A DNA stretch of 64,000 nucleotides from Rhabdonatronobacter sediminivivens (GTDB lineage Bacteria; Pseudomonadota; Alphaproteobacteria; Rhodobacterales; Rhodobacteraceae), in contig NZ_JACBXS010000013.1 in the NCBI RefSeq assembly GCF_013415485.1, positions 1 to 64,000 of the forward strand. The letters run 5' to 3'. The notes under the pieces were generated by a model. It made no database searches. It was not told where the DNA came from and saw nothing but the letters and a program-made list of their open reading frames with translations. This document shows, one piece after another, positions 28,737 to 38,186 of the stretch (position 1 is its first letter; each line of letters begins with the position of its first letter). The position numbers and the translations under genes are program-made.

Positions 28737-29426
28737 TCAGACGCCCAGGTGGCGCGCTTCAACCTCAGCGTCCAGCGCAGCCGGCGGGCCGGTCCAGACA
28801 ACCTCGCCGCGGGCCAGGATCGCGCAGCGGTCGGCCAGGGGCTTGATCTCGGACAGGGCCTTGTCCACCAGCAGGATCGAATACCCCTCCCCCTTCAGGG
28901 CGCCGATCGCCGCCCAGATCTCGCGCCGGATGGTCGGGGCCAGACCCTCGGTCGCCTCGTCCAGAACCAACAGGCGCGGGTTGGTCATCAGCGCGCGGCC
29001 AATGGCCAGCATCTGCTGCTCCCCGCCCGAGAGCGTCCGCGCCGACTGGTCCCGGCGCTCGGCCAGCCGGGGAAAGAAATCCTGCACCCGCGCCAACGTC
29101 CAATGCCCGGGGCGCGCGGCGGCGATCAGGTTCTCGGTGACGCTCAGGTTGGGAAAACACCGCCGCCCCTCGGGCACAAGCCCGATCCCCAGCCGCGCCG
29201 CCCGGTGTGACGGCCAGCCGCTGATATCCTGCCCCGCGAACCAGACCTTGCCGTAGCGCATGGGCAGCATCCTGCACAGCGTGTGGATGGTGGTGGTCTT
29301 GCCCATCCCGTTGCGGCCCATCAGCGCCAGCACCTCGCCCTCGGCCAGGTCCAGATCAACCCCGAACAGCGCCTGGCTCGCGCCATAGAACACCTGCACC
29401 CCTTCAAGTTTCAGAAGCGTGCTCAT
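28737..29426 (-). CDS. livF: Branched-chain amino acid ABC transporter ATP-binding protein LivF
   Basis: 229 aa cytoplasmic ATPase. Walker A GRNGMGKTT, signature LSGGEQQMLAIGRAL, Walker B LLVLDEATEGLAP. Such ATPases pair with LivG to power the LivHM permease. The start overlaps the livG stop (ATGA, 29423-29426). Last gene of livK-H-M-G-F; hairpin copy C follows directly. Confidence 0.95.
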   Translation of the reverse strand: MSTLLKLEGVQVFYGASQALFGVDLDLAEGEVLALMGRNGMGKTTTIHTLCRMLPMRYGKVWFAGQDISGWPSHRAARLGIGLVPEGRRCFPNLSVTENLIAAARPGHWTLARVQDFFPRLAERRDQSARTLSGGEQQMLAIGRALMTNPRLLVLDEATEGLAPTIRREIWAAIGALKGEGYSILLVDKALSEIKPLADRCAILARGEVVWTGPPAALDAEVEARHLGV

Positions 29427-30181
29427 GCGGCGGGCTCCTCATCCCCCAGATAGGCGCGGCGGACTTCCGGGTTGGCGCGGATTTCGCCCACGGTGCCGGT
29501 GGCGATGATGCGGCCATAGACCAGCACCGAAACCCGGTCGGCCAGCGCGAACACCGCGTCCATGTCATGTTCCACCAGCAGGATTGGCGCCTCCTGCTTC
29601 AGGTCGCGCAGGAACGCCACCAACCGCCCCACCCCTTCGGTGCCCATGCCCGCCATGGGCTCATCCAGCAGGAAACACGCTGGCTCCAGCGCCAGCGCGA
29701 TGGCGATCTCCAGCAGCCGCCGCTCGCCATGCGCCAACACCCCCGCCGGAACCGAGGCCCGCGGCCCCAGCCCCACGCGGTCCAGGATGGCGCGGGCCGG
29801 GCCAGTCAGGCTGCGGTCATGGCGTACCGGCCAGAGGAAGCGGTACGAATGCCCCTGCCGCGCCTGCAAGGCCAGCATCACGTTGCGCCGGGCCGAGTAT
29901 TCCGGGATCAGCGAGGAAATCTGGAAGCTTCGCCCCAGCCCCAGCCGCGCCCGCTGCGCCACGCTCAACCCCGTCACGTCCTGCCCGCGGAACCGGATGA
30001 CACCCGCATCGGGGGCCTGCGCCCCGCTGATCTGCGCCATCAGCGTGGTCTTGCCCGCGCCATTGGGACCGATCAGCGCATGAATCTCGCCGGGCTGCAG
30101 CGTCAGGGACACATCATCCGTGGCCTTCAGCGCACCAAAGGCTTTGCAAAGCCCCTCCAGTTCCAGAACCGCGCTATCCAT
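29423..30181 (-). CDS. livG: Branched-chain amino acid ABC transporter ATP-binding protein LivG
   Basis: 252 aa. Walker A GPNGAGKTT, signature LAHGERRLLEIAIAL (LAHGE in place of LSGGQ, normal for LivG), Walker B CFLLDEPMAGM. The ATG at 30181 has GAAGG upstream and overlaps the livM end by 8 bases; an ATG at 30199 is also possible. Confidence 0.95.
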   Translation of the reverse strand: MDSAVLELEGLCKAFGALKATDDVSLTLQPGEIHALIGPNGAGKTTLMAQISGAQAPDAGVIRFRGQDVTGLSVAQRARLGLGRSFQISSLIPEYSARRNVMLALQARQGHSYRFLWPVRHDRSLTGPARAILDRVGLGPRASVPAGVLAHGERRLLEIAIALALEPACFLLDEPMAGMGTEGVGRLVAFLRDLKQEAPILLVEHDMDAVFALADRVSVLVYGRIIATGTVGEIRANPEVRRAYLGDEEPAA

Positions 30182-31154
30182 GGCCTTCGCGCCCCGCAAT
30201 CAGCCCGATCACGCCGCCGCGCGCGAACAGAACCACCCCCAGCAGCACCAGCCCCAGCCACAACTGCCAATGTTCCGTCCAGCCGCCAAACAGGGTTTCG
30301 AACCCCACCAGAATTGCCGCGCCCAGCACCGGCGCGCACAGCCGCCCGACCCCGCCCAGGATGATGATCACGATCAATTCGCCAGACATGGTCCAGGCCA
30401 TCATCGCCGGGCTGGTGAACCGGCTGAGGTCCGCCATCATCGCACCCGCCAGCCCTGTCAGCATGCCCGATATCACAAAGGCCGTCAGCTTCACCCCGAA
30501 GGGCGAGATCCCCACAGCCGCCGCCCGGTCCGGGTTCTGCCGTATCGCCATCAGCGCCGCGCCAAACCGCGAAGCCCGCAGCATGGCAAACACTACCAGC
30601 GCCACCAGCAGCACGCCAAAGGCCAGCAGGAACAATTCCCATGGGCGCATGGTGTTCACGCCCGGAAACTGGTTGCGCACGAAGATCGGCAACCCGTCCT
30701 CGCCGCCATAGGCGGGCCAGGATAGCGTGAAGAAGAACCCCATCTGCGCGAAGGCCAGCGTGATCATGATGAAGAAGATGCCGCTGGTGCGCAAAGACAG
30801 CGCCCCCACCACAGCCGCCACCAGCCCCGACAGCGCCATGGCCACCGCCCAGATCACCAGCATCTGGTTGGTCCCCGACAGCCCAAAGGCCACCGGCGTG
30901 CCCGAAAACGCGTGATGGGCCAGAATGCCCGCGCAATAGCCGCCGATGCCGAAATAGAGCGCATGGCCAAAGGACACCATCCCCCCCAGCCCCAGCGCGA
31001 TGTTCAGCCCCACCGCCGCCAGTGCCAGGATCGCCACCCGCGTGGCGAGCGAAATGATGAACGGCTCCCCGGCCATCAGCGCCCAGAGTGGTACAGCGAA
31101 CAGCGCGAGCACGATCACGGCGTTCAGGATAAATTCGCGGCGCGCTTCAACCAT
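30174..31154 (-). CDS. livM: Branched-chain amino acid ABC transporter permease LivM
   Basis: 326 aa, strongly hydrophobic with about 8-10 membrane segments. LNIALGLGGMVSFGHALYFG near residue 50 is the hallmark of LivM-type permeases, and the EAA-like loop AIRQNPDRAAAVGI follows. Overlaps livH by 8 bases (31147-31154). Confidence 0.95.
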   Translation of the reverse strand: MVEARREFILNAVIVLALFAVPLWALMAGEPFIISLATRVAILALAAVGLNIALGLGGMVSFGHALYFGIGGYCAGILAHHAFSGTPVAFGLSGTNQMLVIWAVAMALSGLVAAVVGALSLRTSGIFFIMITLAFAQMGFFFTLSWPAYGGEDGLPIFVRNQFPGVNTMRPWELFLLAFGVLLVALVVFAMLRASRFGAALMAIRQNPDRAAAVGISPFGVKLTAFVISGMLTGLAGAMMADLSRFTSPAMMAWTMSGELIVIIILGGVGRLCAPVLGAAILVGFETLFGGWTEHWQLWLGLVLLGVVLFARGGVIGLIAGREGHG

Positions 31155-32064
31155 GAGCAGGAAACAACCCCTTTGGGCGCAGGATCAGCACCAGCGCCAT
31201 CAGCAGATAGATCAGCATCGAGGCCAGCGCCGCCCCCACCCCCATGGCCTGCGAGGGCTCCATGAAGGTGGCAAAGGCGCGCGGCAGCAGGAACCGGCCC
31301 ATGGTGTCGATCACGCCGACCAGCAGCGCACCGACCATGGCGCCCTTGATCGACCCGATCCCCCCGATGACAATGACCACGAAAGCCAGGATCAGCACCG
31401 GCTCTCCCATGCCCACCTGCACCGACTGGATCGCGCCCACCAGCGCGCCCGCCATCCCCGCCAGCGCCGCGCCCAGCGCAAAGACCACCGTGTAAAGCCA
31501 GCGGATATTCACCCCCAGCGCGGCGATCATCTCGCGGTCGCTCTCACCAGCGCGGATCTGGATGCCCAGCCGGGTCTTGGCGATCAGCAGCCACAGCCCC
31601 ACCGCCACCGCGATGCCAAAGCCGATCAGCGCCAGCCGATACAGCGAATAGCGCGTCACCCCCAGATCCACCGTCCCGCGCAGCACATCCGGCACGTTCA
31701 GATACAGCGGAAACGGCCCAAAGATCAGCCGCACCCCTTCGGACAGGATCAGGATCAGCGCAAAGGTCGCCAGCACCTGGTCCAGATGGTCGCGGGCGTA
31801 AAGCCTTCGGATCACGGTCACCTCGATGATCGCGCCGGCAGCGGCGGCGGCGGCGATCCCCGCCACCAGCCCCAGCCAGAAATTCCCCGTCATCGCCGCA
31901 AATGCCGCGCAGCAGAACGCCCCGATCATGTAGAGCGACCCATGCGCCAGGTTGATCAGCCCCATGACGCCAAACACCAGCGTCAGCCCGGCGGACATCA
32001 GGAACAGCATCAAGCCGAATTGCACACCATTGAGCAGCTGCTCCAGCACCAGCGCAAGCGACAT
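31147..32064 (-). CDS. livH: Branched-chain amino acid ABC transporter permease LivH
   Basis: 305 aa from the ATG at 32064 (a TTG at 32070 adds two residues). Starts MSLALVLEQLLNGVQFGLML. LVFGVMGLINLAHGSLYMIG is the LivH hallmark, with about 8 membrane segments. Lies 61 bases downstream of the binding-protein gene. Confidence 0.95.
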   Translation of the reverse strand: MSLALVLEQLLNGVQFGLMLFLMSAGLTLVFGVMGLINLAHGSLYMIGAFCCAAFAAMTGNFWLGLVAGIAAAAAAGAIIEVTVIRRLYARDHLDQVLATFALILILSEGVRLIFGPFPLYLNVPDVLRGTVDLGVTRYSLYRLALIGFGIAVAVGLWLLIAKTRLGIQIRAGESDREMIAALGVNIRWLYTVVFALGAALAGMAGALVGAIQSVQVGMGEPVLILAFVVIVIGGIGSIKGAMVGALLVGVIDTMGRFLLPRAFATFMEPSQAMGVGAALASMLIYLLMALVLILRPKGLFPAHG

Positions 32065-32125
32065 GGGCAAGGGCCTTATCGGTCAGGGGAAAGGGCGCAG
32101 GCACCGGTGCGGTGCCTGCGGGCGC

Positions 32126-33262
32126 TTACATCGGGCAGTTTTCGCCATGCACGTCCTGATGACGCTCAAAGGCGGTGCCGATGATGCGGTTGGTCAGCAC
32201 GCCATCGGCCTCGACCACCTCGCGGACATAGACGGTCTGGATCGGGTGATGATTGGCGGCGAATTCGAAATCGCCGCGGACGGAGGCGAAATCGGCGGCG
32301 TGCAGCGCGTCGCGGAAGGCGTCCATGTCCGAGACATCGGCCGCCTCCAGCGCCGAGAGGATCAGATTGGCCGTGTCATAGCCCTGGCTGGCATAGAGCG
32401 AGGGCAGGCGGTCATACGCCTCTTGGAAATCGGCGACGAAGCGGGCGTTGGCGTCATTGTCCAGATCCGGCGACCACTGGCTGGTGTTGATCACCCCCAG
32501 CGCGGCCGAGCCCATGGCGGGCAGCACATCCTGGTCAAAGCTGAACCCCGCCGAGACGATGGGCAGCCCCACGTCCGAGCCCTCATACTGGCGCATGAAG
32601 CTGATCCCCATGCCGCCGGGCAGGAAGATGAATACCGAATCCGCCCCCGAGGCGCGGATCTGCGCAATCTCGGCGGCGTAATCGGTCTGGCCCACCTGGG
32701 TGAACAGCTCTCCGGCCAGCTCGCCCTCATAATAGCGCTTGAAGCCGTTCAGGGCATCCGTGCCTGCGGGATAGTTCGGCGCCATGATGAAGGTGTTTTC
32801 ATAGCCCAGCTCGTTGGCATGCTGGCCCGCGGCCTCGTGCAGCATGTCATTCTGCCAGGCGGCGTTAAAGTAATTGGGGTGGCAGTTCGCCCCCGCCAGC
32901 GCCGACGGCCCCGCATTGGGCGAGATGTAGAAGATATCCTGCGCCACCGTGGACGGCACCACCGCCATGGCCAGGTTGGACCAGATGATGCCGGTCAGGA
33001 TATCGGCACGCTCGGACTGGATCATCCGCTCGGCGATCTGCACCGCCAGTTCCGGGCGCTGGGCGTCATCCTCGACCACCAGGCGGATGTTGTGCTCCCC
33101 CGCATGCTCCAGCGCCAGGTTGAACCCGTCGCGCACATCGATCCCCAGCCCGGCACCACCGCCTGAAAGCGTGGTGATCATGCCCACCGTCACGCTGTCT
33201 GCCTGCGCCATGCCTGTTGTCAGTGCAAGCGCGGCCAGCCCGGCCTTGAGTTTCCCTGTCAT
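32126..33262 (-). CDS. livK: Periplasmic substrate-binding protein of the Liv-type transporter
   Basis: 378 aa. Signal peptide MTGKLKAGLAALALTTGMAQA, then a Peripla_BP_6 fold: VGMITTLSGGGAGLGIDVRD, VVEDDAQRPELAVQIAERMI, NTFIMAPNYPAGTDALNGFK. The start at 33262 follows GAGAGGACG. The ligand cannot be read from sequence: branched-chain amino acids are the default, but aromatic acids or amides are used by relatives. The position first in the operon and the gap before livH suggest the usual excess of binding protein. Confidence 0.9.
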   Translation of the reverse strand: MTGKLKAGLAALALTTGMAQADSVTVGMITTLSGGGAGLGIDVRDGFNLALEHAGEHNIRLVVEDDAQRPELAVQIAERMIQSERADILTGIIWSNLAMAVVPSTVAQDIFYISPNAGPSALAGANCHPNYFNAAWQNDMLHEAAGQHANELGYENTFIMAPNYPAGTDALNGFKRYYEGELAGELFTQVGQTDYAAEIAQIRASGADSVFIFLPGGMGISFMRQYEGSDVGLPIVSAGFSFDQDVLPAMGSAALGVINTSQWSPDLDNDANARFVADFQEAYDRLPSLYASQGYDTANLILSALEAADVSDMDAFRDALHAADFASVRGDFEFAANHHPIQTVYVREVVEADGVLTNRIIGTAFERHQDVHGENCPM

Positions 33263-33295
33263 AGCGTCCTCTCCCCGTATTATTTTGATCTTGCC

Positions 33296-33324
33296 ATTAG
33301 TGCCGGAACCGTGCGTCAGGTCAA
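33296..33324 (-). promoter_or_regulatory. Promoter of the livKHMGF operon
   Basis: On the minus strand, TTGACC (33319-33324), 17-base spacer, ACTAAT (33296-33301), 34 bases before the livK ATG. Close to the housekeeping sigma-70 consensus. Confidence 0.5.
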
Positions 33325-33359
33325 CGCTAGCAAAGCACCCTGAGCGATGCAAAGAATAT

Positions 33360-33371
33360 TTCAAGCTTGAA
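33360..33371. promoter_or_regulatory. 12-bp palindrome upstream of livK, possible operator
   Basis: TTCAAGCTTGAA, perfect palindrome, 35 bases upstream of the livK -35 box and in the divergent gap with the YcjX gene. The location fits an activator site for an amino-acid-responsive regulator. No regulator gene lies beside it. Confidence 0.35.
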
Positions 33372-33488
33372 TGAAAACACCCCAAGGAACCCGGCGCCAT
33401 TGTGCGCGTCACGTCAATCGCGCATAGCGGTTTCACACGGCCCATGCGCACTGTATGGTCGCGCGGAACGGCAAACAGGGTTGCATGC

Positions 33489-34919
33489 ATGGTTATCGGA
33501 CGGCTGGCAGATGGACTCCTCAGCGGCACCGAGCGGCTGACCGGCGCCGTCACCGGCACCGTGTCCGAGGCGTTCTTCGAACCCGTTCTGCGGCTGGGGG
33601 TGACGGGGCTGTCGGGCGCGGGCAAGACGGTGTTCATCACCGCGCTGGTGCATAACATGATGAACCGCGCGCGCATGGGCCAGATGCAGGCCGTGGCCAG
33701 CGACCGGATCGCCGCCGCCTATCTGCAACCCCAGCCCGATGACATGCTGCCGCGCTTTGACTACGAAACGCATCTGGCTGCGCTGACCGCCCCCACCCCG
33801 CACTGGCCCGAAAGCACCCGCGCGGTGTCGGAATTGCGGCTGTCCTTCCGGCTGCGCCCCGGGGGCATGTTCGGGGCGCTGACCGGCGCGCGGGTGCTGC
33901 ATCTGGACATCATCGACTACCCCGGCGAATGGCTGCTGGATCTGGCATTGATGGAGCGCAGCTATCGCGCCTGGGCCGATGACACCCTGGCCCGGATCGA
34001 CCACCGCCCGGCCGCGCGCGACTATCTGGACCGCGCCCGCGCCATTGACCCCGATACCCGCCATGACGAACCCCTGGCCCAGGATCTGGCCGCGCGTTTC
34101 ACCACCTATCTGCAGGCCGCGCGCCGCCAGGGCTTCGCCGATGTGACGCCGGGGCGGTTCCTGCTGCCCGGCGATCTGGCAGGCTCGCCGGTGCTGACCT
34201 TCGCGCCCCTGCCCGCCAGCGGGCCGTCCCGCCGCGGCACACTTCTGCGCGAGATGGAGCGGCGGTTCGAGGCCTACAAGGCCCGCGTGGTCCAGCCGTT
34301 TTTCCGCGATCATTTCGCCCGGATCGACCGGCAGGTGGTGCTGGTGGATGCGCTGGACGCCATCCACCACGGGCCGCAGGCGGTGGAGATGCTGGGCCGA
34401 ACCATGTCCGAGGTCCTGTCCGCCTTTCGCCCCGGGCGCAACGCCTGGCTGTCGCGCCTGCTGATGGGGCGGCGGGTGGAGCGCATCCTCTTTGCCGCCA
34501 CCAAGGCCGACCACCTGCACCACACCCAGCACGCCCGCCTGACCGCGCTGGTCGAGGCCCTGCTCCGCCAGTCGCGCGACCGGGCGGATTTCGCCGGCGC
34601 CTGCACCGCCGCCATGTCCATCGCCGCCCTGCGCGCCACGGTGGAAGAAACCCGCCGCCAGGGGGCCGATAGCTTCGATTGCGTCCGGGGGCGGCTGCTG
34701 GACGGCGGGCGGCAGGCGGCCTTCTACCCCGGAGAGCTACCCGACGATCCCGCCCGCCTGCTGGCGCCGGGGCGCACGGGCGGCGAGGGCTGGCTGGACG
34801 GCGATTACCGGATCATGCGCTTCGCCCCCGCCGCCCTGAGCCTGCGCCCGGGCGAGGGGCTGCCCCATATCCGCCTGGACCGGGCAGCGGAATTCCTGTT
34901 CGGGGACCGGCTGGCATGA
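33489..34919 (+). CDS. YcjX-like P-loop protein
   Basis: 476 aa. P-loop GVTGLSGAGKTVFITALVHN, then HLDIIDYPGEWLLDLALM (Walker B / switch-like) and RILFAATKADHLHHTQH (NKxD-like TKAD). Matches the YcjX family of stress-associated GTP/ATP-binding proteins of unclear role. The ATG at 33489 fits the family start (MVIGRLADGLLSGTERL); the upstream frame is unsupported. Overlaps the next gene by ATGA (34916-34919), pairing it with a YcjF-like membrane protein as in enterobacteria. Confidence 0.85.
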   Translation: MVIGRLADGLLSGTERLTGAVTGTVSEAFFEPVLRLGVTGLSGAGKTVFITALVHNMMNRARMGQMQAVASDRIAAAYLQPQPDDMLPRFDYETHLAALTAPTPHWPESTRAVSELRLSFRLRPGGMFGALTGARVLHLDIIDYPGEWLLDLALMERSYRAWADDTLARIDHRPAARDYLDRARAIDPDTRHDEPLAQDLAARFTTYLQAARRQGFADVTPGRFLLPGDLAGSPVLTFAPLPASGPSRRGTLLREMERRFEAYKARVVQPFFRDHFARIDRQVVLVDALDAIHHGPQAVEMLGRTMSEVLSAFRPGRNAWLSRLLMGRRVERILFAATKADHLHHTQHARLTALVEALLRQSRDRADFAGACTAAMSIAALRATVEETRRQGADSFDCVRGRLLDGGRQAAFYPGELPDDPARLLAPGRTGGEGWLDGDYRIMRFAPAALSLRPGEGLPHIRLDRAAEFLFGDRLA

Positions 34920-35923
34920 GCACGCGCAAACCCATCCTGTTCGATGTCGATGACGCGGCCCCCGCCGATCCCGCCGCCGCCCCGCCGCTGCCCGATGATG
35001 CGCCCGCCCCGCCCCGGAGCCAGGCCATGGCGCGCGCCGCCACGCTGGCCGGGCGCCCGCGCTCACGCCTTGCCCGTGCTGCCTGGGCAGCGCTGGGCGC
35101 GCTGGTCGCGCTGGCGCTGTCGGTGGCGGCCTGGGATTTCGCCACCGCGCTGGTGCAGCGCAGCCCGGCGCTGGGCTGGCTGGCAACGGGGCTGATGGCG
35201 GTGGTGGCGCTGGGGCTGGTGGCGCTGGCGTTGCGCGAACTGGCAGGCTTTCGCCGCCTGCGCCGGATCGATGCCCTGCGCGCCCAGGCCGCCACCACCG
35301 ACCTGCGCATGGCGCGCGATGTCTCGGACCGGATCGCCACGCTCTATGCCGACCGGCCAGAGCTGCTCTGGGCGCGCGAGCGTCTGGCCGAAGGCACCGC
35401 CAACGCCTTTGACGCCGATGGCGTGCTGGCGCTGACCGAAACCACGCTGCTGGCCCCCATCGACCAGGCCGCCCGCGCCGAAGTCGAGGCCGCCGCCCGC
35501 CAGGTCGCCCTGATCACCGCCGTGGTTCCCATGGCCGCGCTGGATGTGGCGGTGGCGCTGCTGACCAACCTGCGCATGATCCGGCGCATTGCCGCCCTTT
35601 ACGGCGGGCGCAGCGGCACGCTGGGCAGCCTGCGGCTGCTGCGCGCGGTGCTGGCGCATCTGCTGGCCACGGGGCTGGTTTCGGCGGGGGATGACCTGAT
35701 CGGCTCGGTCGCGGGCGGGGGGATGCTGTCGAAACTCTCGCGCCGCTTTGGCGAGGGGGTGATGAACGGCGCCCTGACCGCCCGCGTCGGCGTCGCCACC
35801 ATCGAGGTCTGCCGCCCCCTGCCCTTTGCCGCCGCCCCGCGCCCGCGCGTCACCGCCCTGATCCAGCGCGCCCTGACCGGCCTGTTCGACCGCACCCCCC
35901 CAACCAGACCCGAGGCCCCATGA
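34916..35923 (+). CDS. YcjF-like membrane protein (TIGR01620 type)
   Basis: 335 aa. A Pro/Ala-rich cytoplasmic N-terminus (~60 residues) is followed by two adjacent membrane segments (AALGALVALALSVAAWDFAT and LATGLMAVVALGLVALALRE). A conserved C-terminal region follows (VVPMAALDVAVALLTNLRMI, IAALYGGRSGTLGSLRLLR, GVATIEVCRPLPF). DUF697-like C-terminus. Co-translated with the YcjX gene by ATGA overlap and with the hotdog gene downstream (35920-35923). Confidence 0.85.
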   Translation: MSTRKPILFDVDDAAPADPAAAPPLPDDAPAPPRSQAMARAATLAGRPRSRLARAAWAALGALVALALSVAAWDFATALVQRSPALGWLATGLMAVVALGLVALALRELAGFRRLRRIDALRAQAATTDLRMARDVSDRIATLYADRPELLWARERLAEGTANAFDADGVLALTETTLLAPIDQAARAEVEAAARQVALITAVVPMAALDVAVALLTNLRMIRRIAALYGGRSGTLGSLRLLRAVLAHLLATGLVSAGDDLIGSVAGGGMLSKLSRRFGEGVMNGALTARVGVATIEVCRPLPFAAAPRPRVTALIQRALTGLFDRTPPTRPEAP

Positions 35924-36750
35924 CCGACGCCCCAAAGATCGACATCGCCCATCTGCGCGGCTGGATCGGCCAGAGCGCCGAGCACCATGACACCATCACC
36001 CCGCGCCTGCTGGCCGAATTCGCCGCCACGCTGGACCGGCCCGTAGTGGAAACGCCGCTCTCGCCGGCGCTGCACTGGTGCCTGGCGCTGCCCACCCCGC
36101 CCTTGTCCGATCTGGGCTATGACGGGCATGAGGCGCTGGGCCGCTTCCTGCCCCCCGTCCCCCTGCCCCGGCGCATGTGGGCGGGCGGCGAGGTCGAGCT
36201 TCTCGCGCCTCTGCGCCTGCATGACCCGGTGACGCGCCGCTCCAGCGTGCAGGATGTGACGCTCAAGACCGGCCGCAGCGGGGCGCTGGTCTTTGTCACC
36301 GTCGCGCATGAGTTGCACAGCCCCCGGGGCCTGGCGGTGCGCGAACGCCAGGACCTGGTCTATCGCGCCCCCGCCGACAGCGCCGCCCCCACCCCGCCGC
36401 CCGAGGCGCCCGCGCCCGAGCACAGCCGGGAACTGACCGCCGACCCGGTGATGCTGTTTCGCTACTCGGCCATCACCTTCAACGGGCACCGCATCCATTA
36501 TGACACCGACCATTGCCGGGACGAAGGCTACCCCGGCCTGGTGGTCCACGGCCCCTTGCAGGCCACGCTGATGCTGGAACTGGCCACGAAGCTGATGGGC
36601 CGCCCACCCGCGCGCTTCCGCTTTCGCGGGCTGGGGCCGCTCTTCGCCGGCACCCCCTTCACCGTCAACGCGCGCGAGGGCGCCGCCGGGCTGGAGCTCT
36701 GGACCGCCGGCCCGGACGCCCGCATCGCCATGCGGGCCAAGGCCGCCTAG
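35920..36750 (+). CDS. MaoC/hotdog-fold FAS1-type dehydratase
   Basis: 276 aa, two hotdog halves. The N-terminal half carries AGGEVELLAPLRLHDPVTRR. The C-terminal half carries LFRYSAITFNGHRIHYDTDH (the Asp/His catalytic region of R-hydratases) and GLVVHGPLQATLMLEL. Resembles the mesaconyl-C4-CoA/itaconyl-CoA hydratase group; the substrate is not decided by sequence. The ATG overlaps the YcjF stop. It converges on the FAD-oxidase gene and the two stop codons share the tetranucleotide CTAG at 36747-36750. Confidence 0.8.
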   Translation: MTDAPKIDIAHLRGWIGQSAEHHDTITPRLLAEFAATLDRPVVETPLSPALHWCLALPTPPLSDLGYDGHEALGRFLPPVPLPRRMWAGGEVELLAPLRLHDPVTRRSSVQDVTLKTGRSGALVFVTVAHELHSPRGLAVRERQDLVYRAPADSAAPTPPPEAPAPEHSRELTADPVMLFRYSAITFNGHRIHYDTDHCRDEGYPGLVVHGPLQATLMLELATKLMGRPPARFRFRGLGPLFAGTPFTVNAREGAAGLELWTAGPDARIAMRAKAA

Positions 36751-38168
36751 CCCCCCTCCACCGGCAGGACCGCGCCGGGGTTCATGATCCCCGCCGGGTC
36801 CAGCGCGCGCTTGATCGCGCGCATGGCCGCCAGCTTCGCCGGATCGCCGTAGCGCTGAAGATCGGCCACCTTGGCCCGGCCGATCCCATGCTCGGCACTG
36901 ACCGAGCCACCCATCGCATCCACCAGATCATGCACGCAGCGCTGCACATCGGCGCGCAGATGAGTCAACGCGGCGCGCTCCACACCGGCGGGCGGGAACA
37001 CATTGTAATGCAGGTTCCCATCGCCCAGATGCCCGAAACAATTGATCCGAAAGGCGCCGATCCGGGCCAACGCCGGTTCGGCCCGGGCCAGAAACGCCTC
37101 CACCGCTTCCAGCGGCAGGGAAATATCGTGGCTGGAAATGGCACCGATCAGGCGGTTGGCCTCGGGGATGGATTCGCGCACCGCCCAGAACTCCGCCCCC
37201 TGCGCCTGCGATTGCGCAATCACCCCGTCCAGCACCAGCCCGGCCTCGAACCCTTCGGCAAAAAGCGCCTCCAGCGCCGCGCCCGGATCCTGCGCAGCCG
37301 ACAGGCCCAGCTCCACCAGCACCATCCAGTCAGGCGCATCGGCGAAGGGCAGGCGCACCTGCGGCATTGTCTCGGCCAGAAAGCGCAGTCCCATGCCGCT
37401 GATCAGCTCAAAGGCCGAAACCCCCTCGCCCACCCGCGCCTGCGCCCGCCCCAGCAGGTCCAGCGCCGCGCCCGGATCACGCACCACCATCACCGCAACG
37501 CCGCTGCGCGCAGGCGGCAGGAACAACCGCAAGGACGCCGCGGTGATCACCCCCAGCGTCCCTTCGGCCCCGATCAGCAGGTTGCGCAGATCATAGCCGG
37601 TGTTGTCCTTGCGCAGCCGCTTCAGCCCGCACCAGACGGAGCCGTCCGGCAGCACCGCTTCCAGCCCCAGACACAGTTCGCGCGCATTGCCATAGCGCAG
37701 CACATTGACCCCGCCCGCATTGGCCGCCAACACCCCGCCAATCCGCGCCGACCCTTCCGAGGCGAGCGAAAGCGGAAACAGCCGCCCCTCCGCGGCCGCC
37801 GCCGCCTGCACATCGGCCAGAACCACCCCGGCCTCGGCAATCAGCACATTGCCGCGCGGATGGACGGCACGAATGGCCGCCATCTTTTCCATGGACAGCA
37901 GCAGCGGCACCGGCCCCTCGGGGGCGACTTGCCCGCCCACCAGCCCGGTCCCGCCGCCATAAGGCACCAACCCCACGCGCGCCGCCGCACAGGCCCGCAC
38001 GACCGCCGCCACTTCCTCCACCGAGCGCGGCAGAACCACCCCCCCGGCGCGCCCGTGCCAGCGCCCGCGCGGCTCCTCCAGGTAACGCGGCGCAGCCTCC
38101 ACCACCCGCCCCTCGGGCAAGACCGCCGCCAGATCCCGCAGAAACCCGGTATCACACTCCGCCAGCAT
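36747..38168 (-). CDS. FAD-binding oxidoreductase, GlcD / D-2-hydroxyacid dehydrogenase family
   Basis: 473 aa. VAO-type FAD domain: LVPYGGGTGLVGGQVAPEGP (pyrophosphate loop), ASEGSARIGGVLAANAGGVN, and IGAEGTLGVITAASLRLF. The C-terminal FAD-oxidase_C domain ends with NCFGHLGDGNLHYNVFPP and SAEHGIGRAK, including the metal-binding His residues. Oxidises a D-2-hydroxy acid (lactate, glycolate or 2-hydroxyglutarate); the exact substrate is uncertain. The start at 38168 follows GGGGAGG, a strong ribosome-binding site. Confidence 0.88.
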   Translation of the reverse strand: MLAECDTGFLRDLAAVLPEGRVVEAAPRYLEEPRGRWHGRAGGVVLPRSVEEVAAVVRACAAARVGLVPYGGGTGLVGGQVAPEGPVPLLLSMEKMAAIRAVHPRGNVLIAEAGVVLADVQAAAAAEGRLFPLSLASEGSARIGGVLAANAGGVNVLRYGNARELCLGLEAVLPDGSVWCGLKRLRKDNTGYDLRNLLIGAEGTLGVITAASLRLFLPPARSGVAVMVVRDPGAALDLLGRAQARVGEGVSAFELISGMGLRFLAETMPQVRLPFADAPDWMVLVELGLSAAQDPGAALEALFAEGFEAGLVLDGVIAQSQAQGAEFWAVRESIPEANRLIGAISSHDISLPLEAVEAFLARAEPALARIGAFRINCFGHLGDGNLHYNVFPPAGVERAALTHLRADVQRCVHDLVDAMGGSVSAEHGIGRAKVADLQRYGDPAKLAAMRAIKRALDPAGIMNPGAVLPVEGG

Positions 38169-38186
38169 CACAGCCTCCCCTGCACC

